From NCBI GenBank assembly GCA_028280965.1, contig JANQKT010000021.1, positions 1 to 64,000 of the forward strand: 64,000 bases of DNA. Reading direction: 5' to 3'. Shown in pieces: positions 20,609-30,981 of the stretch. The notes beneath the pieces are model-generated. The model saw only the letters and a list, made by a program, of their open reading frames with translations, was not told the origin of the DNA and did not search any database. Every line of letters begins with the position of its first letter. The first letter of the stretch is position 1. A program made the position numbers and the translations under genes. This DNA comes from Phycisphaeraceae bacterium (GTDB lineage: Bacteria; Planctomycetota; Phycisphaerae; Phycisphaerales; Phycisphaeraceae).

Positions 20609-21481
20609 TTACAAAACGATTTCGGTGCCGACGCCTGCGTCGGTGTAGACCTCCAGCAGCAACGCGTGCGGGATGCGGCCGTCGATGATGTGTGCCTTGG
20701 TCACGCCGCCCTCGAGTGCGATCAGAGAGGCCTCGACCTTCGGCAGCATGCCGGCGCTGATCACGCCACTACCGATCAACGCCTCGATCTCGCCACGGCT
20801 CAGGTGCCGCGCCAGGTCGTTCACATCGTCGGACTTGCGGATGCCGTGCGTATCCGAGACGAGCACGAGCTTCTCGGCCTGGGTCGCGGCGGCGACGTGG
20901 CCAGCGACCGAGTCGGCGTTGATGTTCAGCTTGCCCCCCGCCGGGTCGCGTGCGATCGGCGCGATGACCGGGATGATGCCCGCCTCGGTGACCGCGTGCA
21001 GGAGCTCGGCGTTGACGCCCGTGACCTCACCGACCGAGCCGATGTCGATCCGCCGGCCGGCTTCGCCTTCGAGGAACAGCCGCTTGCCGAACACGACGCA
21101 ACTCGACAGCGAGTGCAGGCCCATGCCACGGTAGCCGTCGTCGGCGATGGTCTTGAGCATGCCCGCGTTGATGTCGTTGACCAGCACGTGCTCGGCGATC
21201 GCGAGCGTGCGTTCGTCGGTGTACCGCCGGCCCTGCACGAACTGGGCCTCGAGACCGGCCTGCTCCATCGCGGCGGTGATGCCCTTGCCCCCGCCGTGCA
21301 CGACGATCGGGCGCATGCCGACGGCATGCATGAAGCAGACGTCGTGCAAAAGATTCGTGAGCGCCGCGGGGTCGTCCATGATCGACCCGCCGACCTTGAC
21401 GACGACCTGCTTGCCGTCGAACCGGCGGATGTAAGCCTGGGCTTCGACGAGGGCGGCGGCTTTGTTGATCGCTTCCTGCAC
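20609..21481 (-). CDS. argB: Acetylglutamate kinase (GTG start proposed)
   Basis: QEAINKAAALVEAQAYIRRFDGKQVVVKVGGSIMDD...RPIVVHGGGKGI...; the upstream ORF extension overlaps the next gene and looks non-coding. Confidence 0.88.
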   Translation of the reverse strand: MQEAINKAAALVEAQAYIRRFDGKQVVVKVGGSIMDDPAALTNLLHDVCFMHAVGMRPIVVHGGGKGITAAMEQAGLEAQFVQGRRYTDERTLAIAEHVLVNDINAGMLKTIADDGYRGMGLHSLSSCVVFGKRLFLEGEAGRRIDIGSVGEVTGVNAELLHAVTEAGIIPVIAPIARDPAGGKLNINADSVAGHVAAATQAEKLVLVSDTHGIRKSDDVNDLARHLSRGEIEALIGSGVISAGMLPKVEASLIALEGGVTKAHIIDGRIPHALLLEVYTDAGVGTEIVL

Positions 21482-21602
21482 GGCGGTTCCGGGTGGCTTG
21501 GGTTCGCTAGGGGGAATCCCTAAGTGTACCAAAACCACGTGCAGACGCGGCCGGGCAAGCTGCGCGGCATCGATAATTTGGGGGAATGGTGTGTCGCCGG
21601 AC

Positions 21603-23231
21603 TCAGGTATTGCCCGACTGACCCGCCTCATCCTGCTCGGCGACGGGCTTCGGCTCGAGGCTCTCGGGCAGCACCTCGCCGGGCTGGGGGTTGCGCAGCA
21701 GCACGCGTGCCCCGATCTCCAGACCGGATTTGATCTGCACGAGCGTCTCGCTCGCCCCACCCATCTCAATGAATTGCCGGCGGACCTTGCCCCTCTCGGC
21801 CTCGACATAAACGAAGTGCTCGCCGCCCTCGGTGTGGACGGCCTGCACCGGCACGGCCAGGGTCTCGGGGATCCTACGGATGTAGATCTCCCCGCTGCAG
21901 TTCATGCCCGGGCGGATGTCGTCGCCGAGGTTCGGCGGCATCTCCGCCAGGACCTGGTACTGCCGCAGGTGCGGGTTGCCGTTGTTGTTCTGCACAGCGC
22001 TGTTTTTCTTGTCGATGATCGTGGCGTTGAAGACCTCGTCCGGCCGGGCGTTGACCTTGATGCTGACCGGCTGTTGCTCTTGGATCTCATTGATACGCGA
22101 TTCGTGGACGTAGAGGTTGGCGATCATCTGCTTGGTGTTGGTCACGACCATGACCCGCGAGCCGCCGCGCAGCCCGGCACCCGGCCGGATCGTGCGCCAC
22201 CTCTCCCAGCCGTAGCCGATCGTCGAGGCGTAGAGCACCATCCCATCACGCGGCGAGTGAACCGTCAGGTTGCCGACCATCCGTTCCAAGTCGGCCAGGC
22301 GTGTCTGCCGCTGGGCCAGCTCGTTCTGCTGGCTCTCGATCTGCGCTTCCATCAGCTTGATGCGGTTCTCGTTCTTGCGGATCGTCCGGTCCAGTTCGTC
22401 TTCGGCCTGGGTGATGTCGCTGAGCATCTCCTTCTCGGATTTCACCTTCTCGTAGCTGTTGTAGACCTCGATCGCGAGCTTGGCGGTCTCCAGTGCGTCC
22501 TCGGCCTCGATCAGCGCGATCTCGTCTTCCTCCAACTCCGTGCGGCTGATAAAGTCCTTCTCGAACAGTTCCTTGCTAAACCCCAGCTCCCGTGTCGCCT
22601 GCTCGAGCTCCCGCTTAGCCTTCTCCAGCGCGAGATCCAGCTCACGGACGCGCTGGGGGTGCGTGCCCTTGAGCCACTGCTGGTGCGAGAGCTTGGCCAA
22701 CTCAAGGGTCAGGCGGGCCTGGTCCTCGGCGCTCGCCGCGGTGTCCTTCTCGATCTCGAGGTTGCGGCGGGCCTCTTCGGCCTCGGCTTCGGCCTCGCGG
22801 ACACGTGACTGCCACTCGTCGCGGTCCGATACCAGGCCCGGCGCGGTGAGGGTGTACAGCCATTCGCCTTCCTTGACCCAGCTGCCCTCTTCAACAATCG
22901 ACTCGATCGTCTCGTCGTCGGGGTGGTCGATCAGGTTGATGATGTCGACCTGGTCTTTGGCGACCAGATCACCTTCGGCGACGACGGTGACGGGGATCAC
23001 TTCCTTGCGGACGACCGCCCACTGCGGCGCTTCGCCGGGCGCGGCGGCCGAGCCGTTGGGCCCACGATCGAGGTTGAGCGCCCACCACCCCAGGCCAACA
23101 ACGGGCGTCAGCAGGCACAGCACAATCACCACGACGACGACCGGGCGCGCGCCACCCACCTCGCTCCGGCGGGCGGTTACAACGGGAGCGGGCTGGTGTC
23201 GGGTCTGCATGGGCATCACATCACTCTGCAT
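21603..23231 (-). CDS. HlyD/RND-type periplasmic adaptor protein
   Basis: N-terminal TM, long coiled coil, barrel-type domain IRPGMNCSGEIYIRRIPETLAVPVQAV. Confidence 0.85.
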   Translation of the reverse strand: MQSDVMPMQTRHQPAPVVTARRSEVGGARPVVVVVIVLCLLTPVVGLGWWALNLDRGPNGSAAAPGEAPQWAVVRKEVIPVTVVAEGDLVAKDQVDIINLIDHPDDETIESIVEEGSWVKEGEWLYTLTAPGLVSDRDEWQSRVREAEAEAEEARRNLEIEKDTAASAEDQARLTLELAKLSHQQWLKGTHPQRVRELDLALEKAKRELEQATRELGFSKELFEKDFISRTELEEDEIALIEAEDALETAKLAIEVYNSYEKVKSEKEMLSDITQAEDELDRTIRKNENRIKLMEAQIESQQNELAQRQTRLADLERMVGNLTVHSPRDGMVLYASTIGYGWERWRTIRPGAGLRGGSRVMVVTNTKQMIANLYVHESRINEIQEQQPVSIKVNARPDEVFNATIIDKKNSAVQNNNGNPHLRQYQVLAEMPPNLGDDIRPGMNCSGEIYIRRIPETLAVPVQAVHTEGGEHFVYVEAERGKVRRQFIEMGGASETLVQIKSGLEIGARVLLRNPQPGEVLPESLEPKPVAEQDEAGQSGNT

Positions 23232-23258
23232 CGGACAAACGCACGAGTCACAACAGTA

Positions 23259-25031
23259 TTACGCCCCGGGCACCGGCGCTTCCGGTCTAGGCTCCGCCGG
23301 CACCAGCGTGCCGGGCGCGAGCCAACGGCCATCACCATCAACCCGCATCTGCCCGGTCTGGAGCAGGTAGTCCAGCACGCTGGTCTGCAGGTCCGTCTGG
23401 GCCTGGTCCCGGCGGTTACGGGCGTCGAGCAGGTCTTCCTCGGCCTCGATGATCCGCCGGGGCTGAACGTCGCCGCGTCGGCGCAGAATCTTGATGTTCT
23501 CCAGCCGCTTCTCGGCGAGGGTTACGTTCTGGGCCTGAAGCTCAAGCGTCAGTGTCGCACGCTCGATCTCCCGGCTCGCGTCACGGATGTCCAGCGCGAC
23601 ACGGTCCCGCTCGACACGGTATGTGCGTTCGGCCCGTTCGAGGCTGATCAGCGCGCTGCGGTATTGGGCCAGCTCGGTCTTACGGTCCAAGGGCGGGCTG
23701 TACTCCACGCCGACGCGGTAGTCGCTATCGCTAAGCTCGAAATCGGCACCACCGACCTCGCGGTTCGAGTCCGTACGCAGGCTCGCCGAGGCGTTCAGGC
23801 CCAGGTCTCCACGCAGCTGGTTCTTGGCGACCAGCACCCCGCGCTCGGCGTCTTCGACCTCGTCCTTGGTCGTCTGCAGGTCAAGCCGCGCGGACTGGCC
23901 GATCGCGATCGACTCAACGGTATCCAGCGCCGGGCTCGGCACGCGGATCTCCACCGGCACGATCGTCAGCGGCTGCTCGACGGGCATCCCGATCCGCAGC
24001 TTGAGTGCATCCAACGACGAGCCGTAACTATCAACAACGTCGGCGAGGTCCGACCGCCCGAACAAAACCTGCGCCTCGGCGTCGTCGGCTTCGAAACCGG
24101 GGATCTGCCCGGCCTTGTGTTTATCGCGCTGCTCCTCGGCCAGGCGCATCAGGCCGTCGATCTGCTGCTGCTGATTCGTAATACTCTGCTGCTGTCGGAG
24201 CAGGCCGAAATATGTATTTGATATATCAACGAAAAACTCCCGGCGGAAGCGCTCGAACTCGCGGGCGGCATAAACAAGATCGCGTTCTGCCTGGATCAGA
24301 TCTTCGCGCGCGACCTGACCGGAACCCCGTAAAAGCGGCAGATCGATCGACGCGTTGATACTCGCGTCCTGTGCGTCGTCGGCGGCCGTGGTCGTGCTGG
24401 CCCGCTGGAGCAAATTGGTGTAGTTGACCAGGGCCGAGACGGAGATGTCCCCGCCGTAGGGCAGGCGCTGGGTGAGCGTAAAGTCGTTGACGATGTCCAG
24501 TGCGGTGTCGAAGTCGCCGGACTCGGGCGTTCCGGAGACGTCGGCCGACAGCGTGTTGAAGAATCTCGGTCCCCATGCGTGGCGTTCGATGATCAACGAG
24601 AGCGTAGCGAGGAACAGCGCTTCTTTCTCTGAGCGGTACTCGGGCGCGTGCTCGATGGAATAGGCCAGCAACGCGGGCAGGTCGAACTCGACCGGCTCCA
24701 GCTCGAACGAGAGCGACGTGTCATCGTCGGCGGAGTCCGTCTCATCGGCCGGGCGAGCCGGCAGGTCCGCGGCCGCCGGGTTAAAGGTCGCAGGGTTCTC
24801 GGCGTAGCGGCCGATGGAGCTGCCAGACAACGCCGGCAGCCCGGCCTGCGCGTCGCTGACGCCCTGGTGACCCAGTGTCAGCCGCTGGCGCTCGGCGATC
24901 ATGTTCGACACCTCGCGGTCCAGGTCGGTGACCGAGCCGTAGCACCCGCCGAGCAGCACGGCCGACAGCGTCATAGCAACCAGGCCGGGCAGCCGCCGCG
25001 CACTACCACCAGTTTTGTATCGGGTCATCAT
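23259..25031 (-). CDS. TolC-family outer membrane efflux protein
   Basis: Lipobox-like LLGGCYG; paired coiled-coil repeats LDLQTTKDEVEDAERGVLVAKNQLR; adjacent to HlyD-type gene. Confidence 0.85.
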   Translation of the reverse strand: MMTRYKTGGSARRLPGLVAMTLSAVLLGGCYGSVTDLDREVSNMIAERQRLTLGHQGVSDAQAGLPALSGSSIGRYAENPATFNPAAADLPARPADETDSADDDTSLSFELEPVEFDLPALLAYSIEHAPEYRSEKEALFLATLSLIIERHAWGPRFFNTLSADVSGTPESGDFDTALDIVNDFTLTQRLPYGGDISVSALVNYTNLLQRASTTTAADDAQDASINASIDLPLLRGSGQVAREDLIQAERDLVYAAREFERFRREFFVDISNTYFGLLRQQQSITNQQQQIDGLMRLAEEQRDKHKAGQIPGFEADDAEAQVLFGRSDLADVVDSYGSSLDALKLRIGMPVEQPLTIVPVEIRVPSPALDTVESIAIGQSARLDLQTTKDEVEDAERGVLVAKNQLRGDLGLNASASLRTDSNREVGGADFELSDSDYRVGVEYSPPLDRKTELAQYRSALISLERAERTYRVERDRVALDIRDASREIERATLTLELQAQNVTLAEKRLENIKILRRRGDVQPRRIIEAEEDLLDARNRRDQAQTDLQTSVLDYLLQTGQMRVDGDGRWLAPGTLVPAEPRPEAPVPGA

Positions 25032-25189
25032 CGATTCTGGCCGGTCCGGGTCGAGAGCGAGATCCCTGTAATTCTATGCACATGATAGCCGATCGGTTTG
25101 ACTTATTAATACGCACGCCTACTGTTTAGGTTCTGACGTATCGGCCGGTTTTGGGTTACAGGCCTGGTTACAGACGCGGAGCCCCACGC

Positions 25190-27925
25190 ATGCCCGAGGT
25201 TTCTTATGACGGCCGCAGTTTCTCGATCGACGGCCGACGGGTCTGGCTGGTCTCCGGGGCGATCCACTACACCCGCGTGCCGCGCGGGCTCTGGCGCGAC
25301 CGCATCCGGGCGGCCAAGCAGGCCGGGCTGAACTGCATCGAAACCTACGTCTTCTGGAGCGCACACGAACAAAAACCGGGTGTCTTCGACTTTACTGGCG
25401 AGTTGGATCTTCGGGCCTTTGTCAAGACGGTCGCCGACGAGGGGCTCTACTGCATCCTCCGTCCTGGGCCGTACGTCTGCAGCGAGTGGGACTTCGGCGG
25501 ACTGCCGGCCTACTTGCACGGCGTCGCGGACAAGAAGGGCAGCCGCCCGCGCCTCCGCGAGGACGAGCCGCTGTTCATGGAGGCGGCGGATCGCTACCTG
25601 CGGGCCGTGATGCAGCAGGTCGGCGATCTCCAGGCGACCTCCAAAGGCGGCGGGCCGATCGTGCTCATGCAGGCCGAGAACGAGTGGTTCTGCCACCACC
25701 CCGAGGCCGGCGGAGCCTACTTCGACCGCCTGGTCAGTATGCTCCGCCAGCACGGCTGCAGCGTGCCGATCGCCAACTGCAACAACCTCTGGCAGCCGGC
25801 GGAGGGCACGATCGATACGTGGAACGGCTCGCGCGACCTGCCGGCGATGATGCGCCAACTCATGCAGGTCCGTCCGGACGCCCCGCCGATGGTCATGGAG
25901 TATTGGCCGGGCTGGTACCAGAGCTGGGGCGGTGAACCCGGCAAGCACGTTGATGCAGGCACGCACGAGTACCGCATGGCCGGGCTCATCGGCGTCGGGG
26001 CGCAGTTCAACCTCTACATGTTCCACGGCGGGACCAACTTCGGCTTCACCGGCGGGCGCACGACCGTCGGCGACAGCTGTTACATCACCACCAGCTACGA
26101 CTACGACGCGCCGCTCGGCGAGGCCGGCCAGCGTGGCGACAAGTACGCCGCGACCAAGCGGTTGTGCACCTTCGCCAGCCAGTTCGGCCACGTCCTCGCA
26201 GCCTGCGACAACGTGCCCACGCCCATGATCGCGCTGAGCGAAGAAGACCACCCTGTTTCCCTGCTCCACCAGCGCGGCGGGCAGGGCGAGGTGCTCATGC
26301 TGCTCAAGCCCGCGAAGGACAAGACCAAACACACCGAAGTCATGCTGCCCAGCGGCCTGAAGCTCGACGTGCCGCACGCCGGGCAACGCACAGCCTGGGT
26401 ACTGCTCAACGCGAGCCTCGGCGGCGTCGCCACGCTCGACTACACCAGCCTCAGCCCGTGGGCCTTGATCGACCGCAGGCTGCTGGTCGTGTTCGGCCCC
26501 GCCGGCGCTCGGGGCGCGGTGTCGATCGATGGCGAGCATCACGAGATCACCGTGCCGGCCGGCAAGACGCCAGCGGTCATCGAAGCGGACCCGATCAACA
26601 TCGCGGTGTTGAACCACGAGCAGATCGATGCTGCCTACGTGACGGATAACGCGTTGGTCGTTGGGTGTGACGGGCTGGATGCGGAAGGCAAGCCGATCGC
26701 GTGCGAGGGCTGGGGGTCGGTGACGACGGTCAGCGCAGCGGGCGTGTCAAGCCGCAAGCGGCTGGCGCAGCCGAGCAAGCCGACCGCGCCGAAGCTGGGT
26801 AAATGGCAGACGCTGTCATTGAAGACGCTGGTTGAGGGCGGCGATGATGCCTACCAACCGATCGACGGGCCGGCATCACTCGGCGAACTCGACCAGGCGT
26901 TCGGTTACGGCTGGTACCGCTTCACCAACAAGAAGCCCGCGACAGGCAAGGCGCTTGTGCACGACGGCGGCGACCGACTGCACGTTTATGAGAATGGAAA
27001 GCTCGCCGCGCTGTTCGGCAAAGGTGAAGGCGCGAGCGACGATCCGACTTCGGTCAAGCTCGCCGGCGACACCGTCGTGCTCGCCGACCACCTCGGGCGG
27101 TACAACTACGGCCAGGACGTCGGCAAGGACCGCAAGGGACTGGCCGATCATCTGTACCACGTGAAAGCGATCAAGCCGGGCAAGCCCGAGATCACCAAGC
27201 AGCCGGCCGGTGACCCGTTCGCGGTGGAGACGCTGGCCTACCACCAGCATGCGGGAGCGAGGCCGATGGCCGAGGCGCTCGCATGGACGATCAAGCCCGA
27301 GTCACGCCGGCCGATCATCTTGGAGATCGACGGCCTCGGCCAGCCGTGCGTCGTCAGCGTCAACGACCAGCCGATGCGATACTACGCCGGCGAACTGAGC
27401 GGCGGCAAGATCCGCGTGCTGCTCGACCCGGCCGGCGACGGGCCCGTAACCGGTGGGAAGAACACCATCAAGCTGGAACTGCTCGCCCCGCTCACCGACG
27501 GCGTCGCGATCGACAGGCACGTACACTTCTACCAGACCACCGGCCAGGCCACGCCCAACGACGGCTGGGCGTTCACGCCGTGGTCGATCCCGACGCTCGG
27601 CGATGACGGCTGGCGTGCGCTGCCCAAGTCCCTGCCTAGCCAGCCCGCCTGGTTGTCGAACACGTTCAGCGTCAAATCGACTGCAGCCCCGCTGTGGCTC
27701 GAACCGGTCGGGATGAGCAAGGGCCAGATCATCCTTAACGGCCACAACCTCGGCCGGTACTGGCAACAAACCCGCGAGGGCAAGCGCGTCGGCCCGCAGG
27801 ACCGCTACTACCTGCCCGAGCCGTGGCTGAAGGCCGATGAGCCGAATGAACTCATGCTGTTCGACGAGCACGGGCGGACGCCGGAGAAGTGTCGGTTGGT
27901 TTACGCGAGCAATCACGCTCAGTAG
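25190..27925 (+). CDS. Glycoside hydrolase family 35 beta-galactosidase
   Basis: WLVSGAIHYTRVPRGLWRDRIRAAKQAGLNCIETYVFWSAHE...GPYVCSEWDFGGLPAYL...MFHGGTNFGFTGG. Confidence 0.93.
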   Translation: MPEVSYDGRSFSIDGRRVWLVSGAIHYTRVPRGLWRDRIRAAKQAGLNCIETYVFWSAHEQKPGVFDFTGELDLRAFVKTVADEGLYCILRPGPYVCSEWDFGGLPAYLHGVADKKGSRPRLREDEPLFMEAADRYLRAVMQQVGDLQATSKGGGPIVLMQAENEWFCHHPEAGGAYFDRLVSMLRQHGCSVPIANCNNLWQPAEGTIDTWNGSRDLPAMMRQLMQVRPDAPPMVMEYWPGWYQSWGGEPGKHVDAGTHEYRMAGLIGVGAQFNLYMFHGGTNFGFTGGRTTVGDSCYITTSYDYDAPLGEAGQRGDKYAATKRLCTFASQFGHVLAACDNVPTPMIALSEEDHPVSLLHQRGGQGEVLMLLKPAKDKTKHTEVMLPSGLKLDVPHAGQRTAWVLLNASLGGVATLDYTSLSPWALIDRRLLVVFGPAGARGAVSIDGEHHEITVPAGKTPAVIEADPINIAVLNHEQIDAAYVTDNALVVGCDGLDAEGKPIACEGWGSVTTVSAAGVSSRKRLAQPSKPTAPKLGKWQTLSLKTLVEGGDDAYQPIDGPASLGELDQAFGYGWYRFTNKKPATGKALVHDGGDRLHVYENGKLAALFGKGEGASDDPTSVKLAGDTVVLADHLGRYNYGQDVGKDRKGLADHLYHVKAIKPGKPEITKQPAGDPFAVETLAYHQHAGARPMAEALAWTIKPESRRPIILEIDGLGQPCVVSVNDQPMRYYAGELSGGKIRVLLDPAGDGPVTGGKNTIKLELLAPLTDGVAIDRHVHFYQTTGQATPNDGWAFTPWSIPTLGDDGWRALPKSLPSQPAWLSNTFSVKSTAAPLWLEPVGMSKGQIILNGHNLGRYWQQTREGKRVGPQDRYYLPEPWLKADEPNELMLFDEHGRTPEKCRLVYASNHAQ

Positions 27926-27935
27926 AAAGCCTCCT

Positions 27936-28011
27936 CAATAGCCCGGAACGAACAGCTGCGCGGACGAAGCGTCAGAGGCTTTGACGCGCAGCTGTCAGCT
28001 GCAGGCTATTG
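27936..28011. repeat. Nested intergenic palindrome
   Basis: caatagcc...acagctgcgcg ... cgcgcagctgt...ggctattg. Confidence 0.7.
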
Positions 28012-28062
28012 AATAACATCCTGTTTTGCACTCGCGTGCAATCCATCCTGTAAAATCCACTG

Positions 28063-28389
28063 ATGCCCGATTCCACCCCCAAGACCCGCAGGCCCGAGCT
28101 TGAGATCGTCGAGCCGGTCGGCGCGCGTGTGCTCATCCGCAAAGACGAGGACAAGAAGCAGACCAAGAGCGGCATCCACCTGCCGGATAAGATCGAGATC
28201 CCCACGCTGACCGGGCGCATCGTCGCGGTATCCGCCGAGGTCGAGCACGACGAGGACTACCCGATCCAGCAGTACGACCGGGTGCTGTTCTCGCCAAAGG
28301 AGGCGGTACCGGTCGATTTCGAGGGCGACAACCGGCTGTTCGTCGTGCCGGTGGAGAACATCGTCGCGGTGTTCCGCAAGGCGAAGTGA
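28063..28389 (+). CDS. Co-chaperonin GroES family protein
   Basis: VEPVGARVLIRKDEDKKQTKSGIHLPD...GRIVAVS...YDRVLFSPKEAVPV. Confidence 0.85.
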   Translation: MPDSTPKTRRPELEIVEPVGARVLIRKDEDKKQTKSGIHLPDKIEIPTLTGRIVAVSAEVEHDEDYPIQQYDRVLFSPKEAVPVDFEGDNRLFVVPVENIVAVFRKAK

Positions 28390-28398
28390 GGGAAGACC

Positions 28399-29727
28399 GT
28401 GAGTGATTCGATCCTGATCGAGCCCGCCAAGCCGTTCGACCTGACGCTGGCCCCGCCAGGGAGCAAGAGCCTGACTAACCGGGCGCTCTTGATCGCGGCG
28501 CTGGCGGACGGGGCGACGACGCTCGACGGCGTGCTGTTCGCCGACGACACCCGGCGGATGCTTGAGGCACTCCAGTCACTCGGCTTCGCGCTGGACATCG
28601 ACGAGACGGCGACGCGCGTCACGGTCCAAGGCCGGGGCGGCCGGATCGCGGCGAAACAGGCCGAGCTGCATTTAGGCAACGCGGGTACCGCGATGCGCTT
28701 CCTCACCGCGGCTTGCTGCCTCGGCGACGGGACGTACACCCTCGACGGCATCGAGCGGATGCGTGAACGACCGATCGGCGAACTCGTCGAGCCGCTGCTG
28801 CAACTCGGTGCCGACATCGAATACCTCGGTGAAGAAGGCTACCCGCCGCTGAAGATCAATGCGGACCCGCAGTTTGAGGGTGGGTTCGTGTCGCTCGAGC
28901 CGACGCTGAGCTCGCAGTTTGTTTCGGCGCTCTTGATCGCCGGGCCGTGCACGCCGCGCGGGGTGACGATCACGTTCAACGGCAAGATCACCTCGCTGCC
29001 TTACATCACGATGACGCTGAAGCTGATGAAACACTTCGGGGTCGGGCACGAATGGGGCGGGCCGAAGAACAACGCGGTTCGCGTGACCGCCGCGGATTAC
29101 CGCGCGACGCCATACACAATCGAGCCGGACGCGAGCAACGCGTCGTACTTCCTCGCCGCGGCTGCGGCCGTGCCGGGCTCGACCTGCACGATCGAAAACC
29201 TCGGCAGCGAATCGGTCCAGGGCGATGCGGACTTCTGCATGATCCTCGGCCAGATGGGCTGCACGGTCGATCAGAAAACGCATTCGACTATGGTCAGCGC
29301 CCCGCCGTCTGGCAGGCTGCGCGGGGTCGATGTCCGGCTCAACCGCATGCCCGACATGGCCCAGACGCTCGCGGCGCTCGCGGTCCTCGCCGAGGGCCCG
29401 ACGCGGATCCGCAAGGTCGGCAACCTGCGGGTCAAGGAGACCGACCGGATGGAAGCAATCCGGGTGGAGCTGGTCAAGCTCGGGGCGCAGGTCGAGATCG
29501 AGAAGGACGACATCCTTATTGAACCGCCCGTGGGTAACGAACTGACCCCCGCCGCCGTCGATACCTACGATGACCACCGCATGGCGATGGCGTTCAGCGT
29601 GATCGGCCTGGCCGCCCCGCCGGGCACGGTGACGATCAACGACCCGTCGTGTGTGAACAAGACCTATCCCAATTACTGGGAAGACCTGAAAAAATTGCAT
29701 GCCGCCGAGGTCGCCGGTTCAAAATAG
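28399..29727 (+). CDS. aroA: 3-phosphoshikimate 1-carboxyvinyltransferase
   Basis: PPGSKSLTNRALLIAALADG; LGNAGTAMRFLTAA; RMRERPI; NLRVKETDRMEA; DDHRMAMAF. Confidence 0.95.
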   Translation: MSDSILIEPAKPFDLTLAPPGSKSLTNRALLIAALADGATTLDGVLFADDTRRMLEALQSLGFALDIDETATRVTVQGRGGRIAAKQAELHLGNAGTAMRFLTAACCLGDGTYTLDGIERMRERPIGELVEPLLQLGADIEYLGEEGYPPLKINADPQFEGGFVSLEPTLSSQFVSALLIAGPCTPRGVTITFNGKITSLPYITMTLKLMKHFGVGHEWGGPKNNAVRVTAADYRATPYTIEPDASNASYFLAAAAAVPGSTCTIENLGSESVQGDADFCMILGQMGCTVDQKTHSTMVSAPPSGRLRGVDVRLNRMPDMAQTLAALAVLAEGPTRIRKVGNLRVKETDRMEAIRVELVKLGAQVEIEKDDILIEPPVGNELTPAAVDTYDDHRMAMAFSVIGLAAPPGTVTINDPSCVNKTYPNYWEDLKKLHAAEVAGSK

Positions 29728-29804
29728 GGGTAGAGTTTCCGATAGAGGTAGAGGGTGGGTCCAAAGCCCAGCCGGATACGTAAACCGACTCGCCGAGGCC
29801 CGCT

Positions 29805-30959
29805 TTGCCCAACGACCCGCTGATCCAACTCTCCCTGCCCCACCGCGTCCGCTTCACGCGGGACGCGTTTGATACGGGCAACACCGCTCTGGCCGATGTT
29901 TTTGAGATCGATGAGCAAGCGCCCGCCAAGGTGCTCGTCGCGGTCGATCAGGGCCTGGTCGAGGCGCTCCCCGGCCTGCAACAGCAGATCGAGGCCTACT
30001 TCGCGGCCCATGCCACGGCCCTGCCCACGCTCGCCAGCTTCCGCTCGGTGGTCGGGGGTGAGCCGTGCAAGAACTACCTTTCGAACCTCGAAACCTTCCT
30101 CGGCGAGATCGACCGCGCCCACCTGGACCGCCACTCCTACATCCTCGTGATCGGCGGCGGCGCGGTGCTGGACATGGTCGGCTTCGCCGCCGCTGTGGCC
30201 CACCGCGGCATCCGGCTGGTCCGCATGCCCACGACCACGCTCGCCCAGGCCGACTCGGGCGTGGGCGTGAAGAACAGCGTCAACATGTTCGGCAAGAAGA
30301 ACTTCATCGGCTCCTTCGCCGTGCCCTGGGCCGTGGTCAACGACCTGACCCTGCTGGACACGCTCGACGGTCGTGAGTGGCGGAACGGGCTGAGCGAGGC
30401 GGTGAAGGTCGGCCTGCTCAAGGACGCGGGGCTGTACCGCCTGATCAGCAAACGCGCCGGCATGCTCGGGAAGCGCGACCGAGCGCTCGGTGACGATGTC
30501 ATCCAACGCTCCGCCCACCTGCACCTGGACCACATCGCCCACGGCGGCGACCCGTTCGAGATGACCACCGCCCGCCCGCTCGACTTCGGCCACTGGTCCG
30601 GGCACAAGCTCGAGCAGCTCACCAACTTCGCGGTAAAGCACGGCGAGGGCGTCGCGCTCGGCCTCGCACTCGACGTGACCTACTGCGAACTCATGGGGAC
30701 GCTGGCCCCCGAAGTAGCGCAGGACATTCGGCAAACGTTGGAGGCGCTGGGCTTCGACCTCTACCACCCCGCGATGGACGACGCCGACGCCCTGCTGGCC
30801 GGCCTGGACGAGTTCCGTGAGCACCTCGGCGGGCGGCTGACCATCACGCTCATCGAGGACATCGGCAAGCCCGTCAACGTCCACGAGATCGACCGTGACA
30901 CGATGGCCGAGGCGATCGGCCGGCTGCGCGAAAGCGCGGCGGGCGTGGCGACCGCCTGA
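29805..30959 (+). CDS. eboD: EboD-type 3-dehydroquinate-synthase-like protein (TTG start)
   Basis: VIGGGAVLDMVGFAAAVAHRGIRLVRMPTTTLAQADSGVGVKNSVNMFGKKNFIGSFAVPWAVVND; RPLDFGHWSGHKLEQL; heads ebo-type neighbourhood. Confidence 0.85.
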   Translation: MPNDPLIQLSLPHRVRFTRDAFDTGNTALADVFEIDEQAPAKVLVAVDQGLVEALPGLQQQIEAYFAAHATALPTLASFRSVVGGEPCKNYLSNLETFLGEIDRAHLDRHSYILVIGGGAVLDMVGFAAAVAHRGIRLVRMPTTTLAQADSGVGVKNSVNMFGKKNFIGSFAVPWAVVNDLTLLDTLDGREWRNGLSEAVKVGLLKDAGLYRLISKRAGMLGKRDRALGDDVIQRSAHLHLDHIAHGGDPFEMTTARPLDFGHWSGHKLEQLTNFAVKHGEGVALGLALDVTYCELMGTLAPEVAQDIRQTLEALGFDLYHPAMDDADALLAGLDEFREHLGGRLTITLIEDIGKPVNVHEIDRDTMAEAIGRLRESAAGVATA

Positions 30960-30981
30960 TGCCTTGTCCGAGCATTCAGCA

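Noticed and set aside
21482-21808. N-terminal extension of the argB ORF
   Set aside because: Arg/Ser/Cys-rich text with no family similarity; overlaps the HlyD-type gene in another frame
25106-26617. 503-aa minus-strand ORF opposite the GH35 gene
   Set aside because: Antisense shadow of a clearly recognisable GH35 coding sequence
28672-29700. 342-aa minus-strand ORF opposite aroA
   Set aside because: Shadow ORF; aroA motifs are unambiguous
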